DNA of 64,000 bases. It comes from Hydractinia symbiolongicarpus. Taxonomy: Eukaryota > Cnidaria > Hydrozoa > Anthoathecata > Hydractiniidae. This document shows, piece by piece, positions 31,267 through 44,400 of the stretch. The DNA lies in contig NC_079881.1 of the NCBI RefSeq assembly GCF_029227915.1, positions 7,874,001 through 7,938,000 of the forward strand, written 5' to 3'. Under the pieces are notes generated by a model. The model had not been told where the DNA came from. It searched no databases and was given only the letters and a program-made list of their open reading frames with translations. Position 1 is the stretch's first letter. The number at the start of each line of letters is the position of its first letter. The position numbers and the translations under genes were made by a program.

Positions 31267-34200
31267 TTTTTATAGGTCTGTTTTAGCATACAATATGACA
31301 ATACATTCAAATTTTTGAAATTGCAAAAAATCGCTCACTGCAACTTTTAGTTAAAAAATAAAGCTGGTATTGAACAGAGTGTTTAACTGCATATCACAAT
31401 AAAATAGTTTATCATAGCTCATCAAAAATAACGCGAAATATTACTGATCAAAAATTTAGCATAATTAGATTTGTAAATTTTAGGGGATATGCTGGGATCA
31501 ACAAAAAATGTCAAATTTAGGTCATTTTCGGTATTTAAAAAGCCAATTTTTGAAAAAAAAATCGGAAATAGACTCTAAAAATAAAAGCTGAGACACCCTT
31601 TTAGTACTCAAGTGGAATACATTAGAATAGTGTGACTTTTATGTGGAAGGCTTTAGATGTCTGCACCTTTTAGGGTTAAGAGTCACCAATTCAACAAAGG
31701 CAATCAATATCTTTTACTTCTTCCCAGTTTACTATTTTATGACAAAAATGGTAAAGGGAATTGATCTGGCTTTCAGAAAATATACTTTTATATACGGTAT
31801 TCCGCCATTTAGAAAATAAAAGCAGTAACATTGGAATAGGTCTTTCATGTAGTAATCAGGCAGTATATCAGTAGTAAAGATGCCTGTTATACTTTCCACA
31901 ATACGTTTTCCAATATGGAATCTTTTACACCGCACATCTTGACATTTTTCCATCCTAATATTTATCTATTAATCAATAGTCTCGAGTTGTGGCACCTTTA
32001 AATTCACAATATTTTTATTGCTTACCCTTTCCTGGAATTTGATTTCATTCTGCCCACACCAAAAGGAACAAACAAATTATGGGTTCTATGAAACCGCCAG
32101 AAATAAATTGAACTTGTGAAAAATTCGCTTACACATGACTGCACTTAGCGAACAGGTATTCATTCAAAAGAGAAAGAAAACTTCATTTCACAGCGTAAAG
32201 ATCAGTTTAAGAGGTCTCTACTCTGCACAGGTATAAATGATGATTAACAGAGATTAAATTTAAATTTTTTTCTTTCACCACACAGTACAGGAGAAAGGAT
32301 CTCAATGGATCTTAATCAGAGTGTATACCTCACATTATTTATATTTCAATTCCAGCAGGTTCTTAGCTTTTATTTGGAAAGTCCTATAGAGGACTTTCAT
32401 TGTGAAACGTGTTGTTTATAATCCCCAGACTCCAGACAGTAAGCCATAGGCCAGTCTATTCCAAACTTTATTTCAGGTAAAGGCATCTTTTGATCTTGAA
32501 ATTAGAAAATAGCTTGCATGTAGTTCAGATTTAGATCATATATAAGTGAAAAAATGCTAGTAGCCACAGTACAAGTTTTTAACCATACTTCGACTTTCTT
32601 CACGTATGTTCTGCATTTTTGGGCTGTTGATTTTTTTGATTTTTTCCTGCACATGTGCAGGGATCACATAAAAACGTAAACATTTAAATCTTAACATTAA
32701 CCTTAACATCATTGAAATGTACACATTACCATCTACTAAAAGTGAGAGAAAGCCTTATATACTTTAGATAACCGAGTTTGTATGCATTTTAGGCAGTTGT
32801 AAATTTTATCATTTCCTTTAAAACAGTTAGTCATAAATCAAAGATCCTTCTTGTACTACTAAAATAAACTACTCTGTTAATTAACTAAGATAGATAAAAG
32901 TGTGCTTTCTTGCTATGAAAAAATATTGAAAAGTCACTAAACAAGCTGCATTACTTATATATATTGAAAACAGTTTTATCTGTGGAAAAAATCAATAACT
33001 TTTTAGCTAAAAAAGTAGCAAAATCGTTGTGGTAACCTTATCACCTAGTTATATAGTTGTAACACACAGGTAGCGACAACGCACCACACATACAACGCCA
33101 TAAACATGTCCTTTTGAAAATTTTTGGCTGGATGATCAAAAGTTTTGACCATTAAGATCAAAACTAAATGAACACCAATTCCTCAAATAATTACATCAGA
33201 TTTATTCCAATCGTCATTACAAAAAAGCGAAGTCATCGTAAGATAAAAGTAAGCACCAGTACACAGGTTATAACAAAGGAAGAGCCGTTTTCGTCCAACA
33301 ACACGCCAAGACACATTCCTCTCGATGCTGCAGAAAACCTTTGCACATGCACTCGTCAGGCCGCGTTTGGTGCGTTTAAACCGCAGTGCGTTAGCAATTA
33401 ATCACACGGTGGTTTGTCAGTAAAAAGAAACTGACTGCTAATATTTTTGTTGGTTGGCCAGTTAAGTGTTAAAAAAAACGAACGAACCATAATGGTAGCC
33501 AAGCTGTTAGCATACAGCAAATAAACTTTTTTACATCCAATCCGAAGCAAACATCCATTCCCTCAGGCAGTCAGGCGAGCGCATATTCTTTGTATTTATG
33601 TTGTTTTAAATTATATCCTGCTCCAACAGGGTGGTCAATGTCCATAGAACATTTTAAGGATATGTCCTGGAATTGTGGGGGTCCTGTCGTCTGGGCTCTG
33701 GGGAAAAGAATTTTTGAATGGCTCCCCCCAAGCGCCTAGAGCTAGGCTTTATGCCACCCTTATTACATGGTGATTAAAATAGAAAGCTCTAGTGCCAATT
33801 TAATTATTCAGCTTGCTACATAACTTTTTGGGGCTTTAACACTTCTTTCTGTGTGACGTACTACAGTACCTACAGTTTGTTTAGCTAGATTTTATTTTAA
33901 AAACAATGGGCAATGTGGGCTCTTTTTGTTTAGGTAAAAAGATTAAATATAATTTAGGTAGCAAAAGATCCAACAGAAACTGGAATTAAATTTTAACTAT
34001 ATTTTTCTAATCTCTTTTTAAAAACTTTATTAATTTTGAGCAAATATTTCTTTTTTGGATGGATTTTTTTATTACTGTGGTCTGTTGTTTATATTTTATG
34101 CCTACAGAAATGCGCAAAAAAGCCGCAAATTTTTAACTTGTAAATATTGACAAGTCATCTATATGTTATCACTCAGACAACTTAGTAAAATGGTGGTAAG

Positions 34201-35254
34201 AGGAGGGAAGAAAAGGCAGACCGTGAGACCTTACAATATATGAAGCTAGGGTCATTTTAGCTGTAAAATATTGCTAGTTGGTTGATCGGTAATTAAAAAC
34301 TCAAAGAGTAAGAAAAAAATTTTAAAAAATTGTGTGCAACTTTTCATAAATGAATTATATCATAGTTTACATTTTCAGCAGTAAACTCTTTTGGCTTTGG
34401 GATTTTCTAGGTGAAGCACACTGGTTACCAGTTCATTTCTTTACACAAAGGCATTCTTATAGGCATTTTAATGAATTCAAATTAATCAAAAGGCATCAAT
34501 CTATACACTCTATATAAGTTTATAAACTGAACAATGTTTATGCAAGAAGAAATGCACAGGAAAAGACCTCTCTCCACCTAGCATCACCACTGAAAAGTAA
34601 ACAAATAGGATCATGCTGGAATCCATATATTCATAAACACCAATATTTATATTTTATATGTATAGCTATATCTCTTGTTTAAATTAGGCTTTCTGACCCC
34701 AATTTTAACTAATTTCCACAACCCTGAGCATTCAGTTGTGGTAAAATAAAGGTTAGTCAAGTGACTCTAACACCAAAAGTTTGTGATGTCCACCCAAGTA
34801 TGACATCACTAGTCTTTTGATTTAGGAAGGGTCGTTTACAAATGATTTCCATCTTTTTATTGGCATGTAGCTAGCCAGGAGATCCAGCATAGTTTTCTTA
34901 CCACCAGAAAATCGTAATAGTTGAGGTAGGAAAAAATTTCACTTGGTCTCAAACGAATTTTTTGCAGTCAAAATAGTTTTTAACCATATAATATAGGTAT
35001 ATAAAACTATATACCCCAGATGTCACATTTTGTCAAAATTTGAAAATGACAAGCTATGGATAAATAACACGTTGTTTACTAAAGCGAATTCACTGTAATA
35101 GGTTTTAACCATATAATTAAAGGTGAAATTATATACCCTGGTTTGCCAATTTTAATTTTTTTGTTTGTTGATGCAGATTTGTATACAGTTTTTATAGACA
35201 TACTCAAGTCCTACTATTATAAGTTAGTATTGTTTTCTCTTTTTAGCTATAAAT
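31267..35254. other. Divergent intergenic region between LSM11 and CRLF3
   Basis: About 4 kb that must contain both promoters. I see no gene with recognisable domains. A 77-codon open frame at 33168-33401 has no homology I recognise and is not called. Repeats shared with other parts of the window occur near 33491 (ATGGTAGCCAAG) and 34050-34100 (TGTGGTCTGTTGTTTA, again near 51018). Confidence 0.55.
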
Positions 35255-38200
35255 ATGAATGTAAATGATACAATTGAACGCTGTGAAAACAGACTCTCTT
35301 TTTTGAGGTTAGTGACATTTGAGCCAGTATAATGGCATTTTATCAATACAGTACATAAATTAGCAATGTAAACATACAAAATGCTTAGTTGTACAGCAAA
35401 ACAGTGCAGACCCAATTTTGTAGTGTTTGTAAAAAAAGTTCTACTTAACAATTTTTTAAGATTTGTTTTTACCCAGCCGTCATTCTCTTTAAACTTTCAG
35501 CACCAAACCTTTTAATTTTTTCATTTTTATTTGTTCGTCAGTATTAATCTTTAAATCGCAGTCTTATAAAGCTTAAACTGTTTTGTGTTTTGTTTCTAAA
35601 AGGACCAATTATAGAACTAATGACAAAAATTATTTTGGTATGTTACCCTGTTAGACATAAAAGAATGATTTATTTACCAAAATAACATTCACTTTTATAT
35701 TTGAGTTTTTTTTATGTCACTTGGTATATCTCTTTAATCACTTGACAAAGAATTTAATTTATACATATAAACATATATATGTTAAATTATAGTTTAATGA
35801 ATCTTTGAAGGTATAATTTTACCACTGCTGCAGAGAATTTGTCAACCAATGCCATTTTCAGAAATGACCAAAAAACTGCCATTTTCCAACAAAAAAAAGG
35901 GCAAGATTGTCCGTAGAATTAATTTAAACATGTCAATGCCCACATGCCAATGCTCGCAACAGACTTAGGACTTGAGTTTTGTGTTATTTGATTGGACCTT
36001 TGTGGGCCTTCGCGGTAATTCTTTCAAAATACAGACATCTCAGAAGTTGCAACAAGTGCATTTTCAATGCTCCTCACCCCGTACACATCTGTCTGAGTGG
36101 AACTTTTCACAGCTTTTATGGTGTAATTTTCAGAATGTCTGTGTTATTTTTTGGTGGTGGAACCAGAGATTTGTATTCTTCTATTTAAACTTAATTTTAG
36201 TAACAAAATCTCAGAATCAGCAAAGACCATTCAAGCAGTCAAGCTCTCATCTGAAAACACTAAGAAATCACTTCAAAGTCAAATGCAGCAACTGAAAGAC
36301 TCATTTGAACGACTGTTGAATAAAAATTACGAAAGTATTTGTGCAACCATTGATGACACAGTGCAAAAAGATTTGGCATATTTGCAAGAAATTGAAGCAA
36401 GTTTGCAAAAAGATGTTGAAAAAGTCAAAACATTAATTGAAAAAGGTGTGTAAAACATAACATATCTTGAAACAAGTGGTGGCCATGTCAAGTACATAGA
36501 TAAACAGGAAGGAGATAAGAAATTGTATATAATATTAATGTTTGACGTTTTAATCATCTTATTAGATTATAATTTGCTATCCTTGTTAGAGATTTGCTTG
36601 ATATACTAATTATCTCATATAACAAGCAACTATTTTAAAACTGATCTATTAAGGATTTTATATATAAAGTATGTAAGTTCTCTTTTCGTTGAGTCTTAAT
36701 TTGTTTTTGTATTTGTTTAGCAAAAGACTTAAAGGTGGAGAATGATCCATCTTTGACTCACATAAATAAATCATTGTCTGAGATTGGCAGGGGGTAAGTC
36801 TATCACGAACTGTTAATGCTATAACCTTTTAGAGTCTTTAAGTTGTGACAGATGGGGCTTAGAAAACCATGTTTTTCAGTCAAGGTAAATATTTAGGCAC
36901 TTCACGATATCCTGTAAATTCAAATTAGTAGGCAGGGGCAGCGACAGTTGTAATAATAATACCTACACCCATTTGAGTAGTCATTTTCCTGGCTTCTTTC
37001 ATGGGCTAACAGGTAGTATGTAGGTAATGTAGGTAATACATTTTTTAAATATTCTTGTCTGCCTATATCAGATTTGTGCATATTATGTACAAAAAATGTT
37101 TTGTTATAGCACAGTGGAATCTCCAATTGTTTCTTTGTCATTTTCATCCAAAGTAAATGAAGCAGCTGTGGCATCTGTTGAAGAGAAAGCATGTGACCTT
37201 TTAAAATTAAACATGACTGGAGCTGTTCAGATTATTGAATGTTTGGAACGACCTGGCGCAATTATTGTTCGATGGGATGAGGTGTGACTAGTGTTTTGTT
37301 TGCATATATTAAGGGGGGAGGAGGTTGGGGTAATTTTACCACTTCATAGAATTCAAGAAAGGGCAGTTGTCATTGAAACTTGGGAAATTAACTAACCTAA
37401 ACCAAATGAAGTAAGTTGACATAAAAATTAGATTTGTGAAAATCATAAAAAATTAAAAATCAAACTTTTATGTCTCATCTAGAAAAATAAATATTGAACA
37501 TAAACAGTTGGGGTGGTAGAAGTAAATTTATATAGTTTCGTTTAATGTTCTGAAGTTCACAACTGCTATAGGTCTACTGTCACAAATGAAAACAGTAAAT
37601 TGAAACCAAAAACAAACTTCGCCACCCAAAGTCTGCCAAGTTTGTCAGAGTGAGATCTTTTGATTACTCTGCGTAACACTTTCTCCCTCCTCTCCATCCC
37701 TGTGTTTTTTCCTTGTTTAGCGACAGTGTTCAGATTCCGAATCAATCACAACAGATGCAAGCACCTTGACAGAGTTTATTCTACAATATAGCGAGGAAAA
37801 CAACAGTGATGGAGAGTGTGTTTATAACACTATCTACGAGGGAGATGATATGCAGTTCACAATGAAATTTGCGGAACCAAACAAAATCTATACATTTCGA
37901 GTATGCCATTATTATACGAGTGCGTCTGGTGGAGGAGGTGCATGTGGAGCATGGAGCATGACAAGAAAGGCTTTCACTACATTATCCCCTCACGGTAAGC
38001 ATAAATATCTAAAGGGCTGTAAATTTTCTTGTGTGAGTGTTAGCTTCAAACTTCGCTTCAAAAATAAAATCCCCAAAAACACAAAACAAAAATGGTCGCA
38101 TGGCTAGCCCACGCGGCCTGTGAAACAATTAAAAATTAATTTTTCTTTTCTCAATAAATTACCAACATTGTATCTTCTTTGAAGATACAAAAGGATAAAG

Positions 38201-39377
38201 CTTTATCACCATGTCTTTGGACTATAGTCTTTAGTTCTATAGTCTTTGGACTATAGAACCTGTCTTCCTTACCTTTACTGACGCCCTCCCCCAACTTACT
38301 TCATCACCCTTACTAGTTACTAGTTATCAGCTCAACCACTACATCCAATCTCCACAATGACCTCTGCATCGACTCCTGATGTATTATAACAAAATCACCA
38401 ACATATAAATAACCTAGTCTAAACTAAACGTGATTGCTATATAATTAATCGTCCTGTAATTTGTCGTTGCTTTTTATTATATTTTTACTATATATCAATT
38501 TTTTTTTTTTTTTTTATATTCTTTATTTTTTTAGTGTGGCGCCAAGATGACTGTACAACAGATAGTGATCTGACGTTGTACCAACTTAGCAACAGAGATA
38601 GAACAGCAACAAAAGTTTTTCCCGAAAGCTCGAGAATATTGCGATCCAGAGATGCCAGTTATCTTTTGGGCCAACAACTGACATTTTATGTAAGCTTATG
38701 TTTTTGTTAGAAGAGAGTGTTGTGAATTTCTTCCCAATCTGTTATGATTACGGAAGTGATATATTAATAACATATTTACAATGTTTTTTCTTGGACAAGA
38801 TTTTAGGAAATGCCTTTTCCCATTATTTTTCTTGTTTAAAAAGTATTTCTCAAACATACCACGCTCTATTCAACAGTAGTTCATGATAGTATGAATACTA
38901 AATGTCGATAATTTCCAAGCTCTACAACAATATCCACTTTGCTCTTTGTTTCAGTAATGTCAGCTTCTTCCATTTTAGTCGTTTTGATTTGCAGTTGAAG
39001 CTGTATTTATGTAGCTTTTTCATACGTTTTAGATTGAAGAAACGGGAGAAAGTAGCTTGAACGACGCCATAGGATTTATCTCTCAAGATAAACAGATTCT
39101 TAAACATCTTACACAGTCTGAACATGCGGCTATCTTGAATACGAAAGGAACTATATACATTAACGGGTTGCCAATGGTCACTAAGTTTCCTGCTATTAAA
39201 AGGAACAGTGTTATAGTTTTTCATGCAAGCCGGCAAAGCGAAGGTAAACTTCGAATTTCGATATCAATAGATGACAAAGAAGTCACTTTTGATTGGTCTA
39301 CTTCAACCAATGAAAAAGATGCGTTGTATTTTGCATGTGGTTTTGAGCATACTGGTTGGCAATTAAGTGTTGGATAA
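35255..39377 (+). CDS. CRLF3: CRLF3, cytokine receptor-like factor 3 (7 exons)
   Basis: Exons 35255-35307, 36201-36445, 36721-36793, 37110-37281, 37721-37994, 38535-38689, 39033-39377. Introns are GT-AG, the phases agree, and the CDS is 1,317 bases (438 residues; human CRLF3 has 442). An N-terminal coiled coil (residues 1-105) is followed by a fibronectin type III domain with RPGAIIVRWDEV and YTFRVCHYYTS, ending in GAWS, a degenerate WSxWS. A C-terminal SPRY-like domain follows with GQQLTFYIEETGE, GTIYINGLPM and YFACGFEHTGW. All have close counterparts in human CRLF3. CRLF3 is a cytosolic/orphan cytokine-receptor-like protein, linked to neuroprotective erythropoietin-type signalling in insects. 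It has no signal peptide or transmembrane helix here. The start follows an acceptor-like TTTTTAG by eight bases. Confidence 0.88.
38209..38262. repeat. Small palindromic repeat in CRLF3 intron 5
   Basis: GTCTTTGGACTATAG occurs twice, with CTATAG inversions between the copies. Confidence 0.6.
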
Positions 39378-39575
39378 CGGTTTAAACGTTTTAGTTTGAT
39401 AGCTAACTGTTATTGGTTTTAACACGTCAGAAATGTTCTACAAGGCACGTGAACACACTAAAAAGTTGACATATATAATACACGTTACAGATGTTAGAAG
39501 CGAGAGCCAAACTCTAGAAATATTTTTTTTCGTTTAGTTAATTTATTTTTCACCATTGTACACCGATCTATAGAA

Positions 39576-39581
39576 AATAAA
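39576..39581 (+). terminator. Polyadenylation signal of CRLF3 (AATAAA)
   Basis: AATAAA lies about 200 bases after the CRLF3 stop, with no earlier canonical signal. Confidence 0.55.
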
Positions 39582-41360
39582 GCAGGAGGAAATAATATTG
39601 TTCTTTAAAGGGATTTTGACTTGCTAAATTTGCTCACTGCTAACCAGTACGTTGGCGATGCGTAAAGTATACTCGCCCGTCATGATCGGAGATCTGGTTG
39701 TGGTGAACCATTTAAGTGGTAATGTGCATACGGATCTGTCGTGACAAACCTATGTATCTACGTGCTTAAGCAGGCGAAAGACGATATCAGGCTTAGGGTA
39801 CGCTTACGTTATGCTTATTGGGAAAACATTTTCTTACAAAACTTAAACGTTGCCTGTTTTTAGTATAAAAAAAACAGCCACAAAACTAAGGGTATAATTA
39901 CACAAAGCCAAGTTCAGATTAGTATTTCCCTCTCTGAGCCTGGTGTATGCTTATGATTATGAATCAACCCGTAGCGGGTTTGTTCATTGCCGGACAATAT
40001 GTTGCACGAAGTAGCTCTATTTCGATTTAATCAGGCTTATCTGATTTCGAAAAGAGGCATCATTAGTGTTCGCGATACTCCGTAATTTCTATGGCCGTTT
40101 TTCTTTCTTTCACGTTATGCTGCCTTGGATTATGATAGGTGGGTCGGTGTACAAGCGCTTTACTGGAAACAGCTTAAAAGCTACTTAATAACCTTTTCTC
40201 ATACTTCATAACTTTTTTCTCATATTTCTAACCTAATAAATGTTTAAATCTTGCTTCTCAAATAAAAGAAAAAAATAGAAAAAAATTACCAAATGTTATA
40301 TGACACTTTAGTCATGTTTCGCTTACTTGAGATCGGAGGAGTGAAACATGTGGTATTCTCAGTATTCTTACAGATAATTGTCTCTTAAAAAATATTTCCA
40401 TAACCTCGGTTTAAGGAAGTTCGTGTCAGTCACTAAATTACAAGATATTTTTCCTGCACTCTTAGACAAAAATATTGTGGTATAGTCAGTTTTTTCCTCA
40501 GCAGGATGCAAAATCGCTCTTTTCCCACACATGTAGGCCAGGCAGACAGCGTTAAAAACTTGCTTATCAAATTCTCTACCACAGATTTATTAAAGGCCCC
40601 AAACTTCGTGAAAATTGATCATGCTGACGTCAGCAACAATTAGCACATTTTAAGAGTTTGGACTTAACCAAATAGCCTAAAATCCCCATTAACAAGTTTG
40701 AAAGTTGTGAATCTAATTTAAAAGTAGCCTTAACCAATTACTTGAGGTGGCGAACTTCGAAATTAGGTGCCTTATCTTAACATATTTTAACCAAGATAGT
40801 GGGATTCTTTATCCTACATTAAATATGCCGTTAAAAGGAACTACTGCTTTAGATTTTACGAAACACTTTTATCAAAAACGCGGTAAAACACGCATCCGCG
40901 CTTTGTAATGTGCGGCTGCTTTTTCCTCAAAGTAATTTCTTACATTCAGTCTGTAATATCTTATCTTCTCCGGCTGGTCCTCAGTTTTTATCGATCTCTC
41001 CCTGCACACGGATGTTGACAGACGCGGCCGCACCTTACTAATCACGGTCGCATCTTATAAACGCGCGCCTGCACATTATAAAACGCGGTCGTGTTTTCCA
41101 ACGCGTTTTTAAAAAAAGGATGTGTTCCATAAACTCAATATCAACCGCGGTAAGATACAGATATAAGCATATAAATTTTATAAAAATAACACTTTTTAGA
41201 TTAAAATTGCACATAATAGTATAAAAAGTAGCGTTACTGAAAAATAAGGTCGGTTTTTTTTAATGTGTTCTTTTCGTCTTATTGTAAAATGCCTCGCATG
41301 ATTAACAAGTTGAACGGATTTATAAGAAGGTAAGGATAGGGAATTAGTCTTTTTGGTTTG
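39582..41360. other. Convergent intergenic region
   Basis: Lies between the 3' ends of CRLF3 and the minus-strand nicotinic receptor gene. A CG-richer patch at about 40870-41100 repeats ACGCGGYCG / GCGCGCCTGCAC-like words, and nothing else is recognised. Confidence 0.5.
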
Positions 41361-41366
41361 TTTATT
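41361..41366 (-). terminator. Polyadenylation signal candidate of nAChR-like gene 1
   Basis: AATAAA on the minus strand, 47 bases beyond the stop codon. Confidence 0.45.
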
Positions 41367-41412
41367 CGGTATTTTACTGTATCTTTTGGTGTTTTACTTC
41401 GATCGCGATTTG

Positions 41413-44400
41413 TTAGTGATTGATATAGTAAGCTGGCAAGAGGATCGATGTTGCCGATACAACAACAGTTAGCAAAAATAGCCAGAAGAATAAGCGATCC
41501 AACACTTTCGCGAGTGACTTCCATTCCTCCTGAATTTTTTCGTGGTAACTTTTATGTTGTATCACGGACGTAATCATCTGCAGTTCATTTAAAATAACGT
41601 TTAAATTTTTATCTTTGCTAACGTTTTCTTTGCGCTGCTCGGCTAGCATGTCTTGTAAGGTATGATGGGTGTCTAGATCATTCGTGTACCGGTTATTTAG
41701 CCGTCTCTCCGCAGAACCGTTGATTAAATGTCTGCTATATCCGTTGCTGTTGTTAATATGGTATTTGCTGCCATCTTGTGGTGATCTCTTATCAGTGTGA
41801 TGTTGGCCAAGATGGTAGACGATGTTAGCGCCAGACTCTGTTTTGACAAAATCTTTGTCACACTCGTTCCTAGATTTACTAGACACCCTTATGCCAAGAT
41901 ATTTAGCAAGAACATTTAAAAATACATGCCGAACCCATGTTGGCATAGGAGCGGCACCCTTTTCACTGCTACGATGATGTATGATCAATACTATGCACGT
42001 CGTAATTAGCGATAACGCGCTTTCGGTCATAACAACCATGTAAAATATCGCCAGTACCGGTATGGTTTCAGAATTTCGAGGTAATGTGTCGCTAATAAGT
42101 TGTAGAAATACCGCAACTGCAAGTAAAATTGTGATGGTGAGAGAAATTCTCTCCCCACTCTCAGGTGGTAGGAAAAATCCAAATAAAATTGTTGTAACGA
42201 GAACCAAACATGGCGTAATTACGTTAAAAACATAGTAAAGTGGTTTTCGTAACAGATTTAATGTAAATGTTGCGTCCATATACGGATCAGCACAGCATTC
42301 GTACAAAATTGAATTTACTGTTTTCTCGACTGATAAAATTTCCCATTCTGAGGACACGACATACTGCGATGTTATAACAGGTCGTGGGTCTTCAAATAAT
42401 GTTATGCCAGCTTTATTAAATGTCCATGATCCAAACTTTAAGATGCAAACTTGTTTGTCAAATGGAAAATATCTAAAAATTAAAAACCTATGTAAGAAAC
42501 TTCTCCGGGTAGGAATTCCTTACATACTGCATTTCGTCTAATCAACACCCAGAATTTGATAAATCTTTCACCTCGAACATAGGGGATTTTGTATCTGACA
42601 CGGAGACGGTGATAATGTTTCTTATCGCTGCCCCGAATGTCGTTCAGCGCACACTTATCAACTTGTGAGTCACTCCTTCAGTGTAACCCTTGCCAAAGAA
42701 GAATTTTAGGTAGTGAAATAAGAAAAGGGAAGGATATCTAAAAAAACAAAACAAGCAGAAGCTTAAAGAATATACCTGATGTTAATCGCACAGGTATGTG
42801 TGAAGGTAGCAGGAGCTAGCCAATTATGTTGTCCTGTGTATTCCAATGTTATTCTGGTCTTGTATTTTTCCGTGCCACCAGTAAAAGTGTCATCGGCACT
42901 AAATAAAATTTGATTTTACTTGTTAGATGGCATATTTTATGGGAACCCAAAAATTTGGCATCAGTTAGAGGTGTCTTTTTTTTCTTATGATTAGCCTGAA
43001 ATAATTATTAATATAATTTTATAATTATAATAATTTGTTCTTATATTTTGTGATTTATATTTATTTTAGAGCATAGATGCAGTGTAAATCTCTATAGTAC
43101 AAATGATTTTCATTGCTCTATTGCCTTATTGTTCTTATAAAATTCTTCTTATAGAAAAAACAAAAACAATCTCTTTAAATTGTACACTTACTTATAGAAG
43201 CTTTCAGTGATAATCGGCCTATCAAACCTACTGAGTTCCCTCCTCGCCCTCTATAAGACATGTCCTAGTTGTTTTATATTGCAATTATATGTATCACAAA
43301 TTTCATTCTTGTATTCAATGAGAGTCACAACTATTGTTACACTGTGGGATCAGTATTTTTTTTATCTTTAAAGATTGTATTAAATCTTCATAGCTTTTAA
43401 CAAAATTGGAATTTTAAAATCAAACTTTTTTAACAAAGTAAGGGAAAGGAAATTACCATTATTCAATTCCCTGAATTATTTTCCTCTTTTTACCTACTCG
43501 ATGCCCTATTTTCATCAGACGTATTATCTTCTTTGCTATAATATGCAATATCTTACTTGTTGTAAAGCACAATATCTGGTGTCCACACCATATCTGCATC
43601 CACTTGAACGCTCTTTATACCTCCCCACAGCGTAGGCTCCCACTTCATCAACATGTTAATCCACGACTGAAAAAAAAACAATAATTGATTTATTTATTGA
43701 TGTGATTTTGTGATGTACATTTAAGGTAATTCAAACCTCTTTTCCAGGGTTTGCTTGTCAAGCCCTGGAAACGAGTTCGGCTACTTTAAGACTGCTTGAA
43801 TCATTTTTCATATAACTTGAAGCTCAGTTGTTAAGAATCGGTTTATGACAATTCTCTGGCACGAACATCACGGCCTAAACTTTTCTTAACATTAATCTTC
43901 ACGATTTTAAGAATACGAAGTTTTTCGGGAACGTTTTTTTATCGCAAGGTTGAACGCATCCTCAGAGGTTCTTGCCATTAAAATAAGCGCTAGAGATTTT
44001 GACAGCAAGAATCAAATAAACAAACAAACGAGAGAGGGTAATCAGATAAAAAATGGAAAAAGTTTTTATAAGAAATAGAAACAATACTTCTAAAAAATAA
44101 ACATATACGCAATGTTTACAGTTTTTTAGATTCAAACTATGGAATGCATACCTGTCTCACCCAAATTTTACTGGTAACATGTTGATCACGATCATTCTAT
44201 GGATAACAAGATGACATCAAACCTATTTTAACTTAGTTGGATGAGGGAGGGGTGGAGAGGTTGTGTTGGTGGGACGTTTTTGATATAGACATGACTTTAT
44301 TTGCGTACTACATTTCGATTCTAATTGACTTTTATTGTAGTACAGATCAAAGATTTTTTTAAAAAATGCTGACTAATCAAACAAAAATAATGGAATTTTC

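Noticed and set aside
33168-33401. 77-codon open frame between LSM11 and CRLF3
   Set aside because: No similarity recognised, no splice or polyadenylation context.
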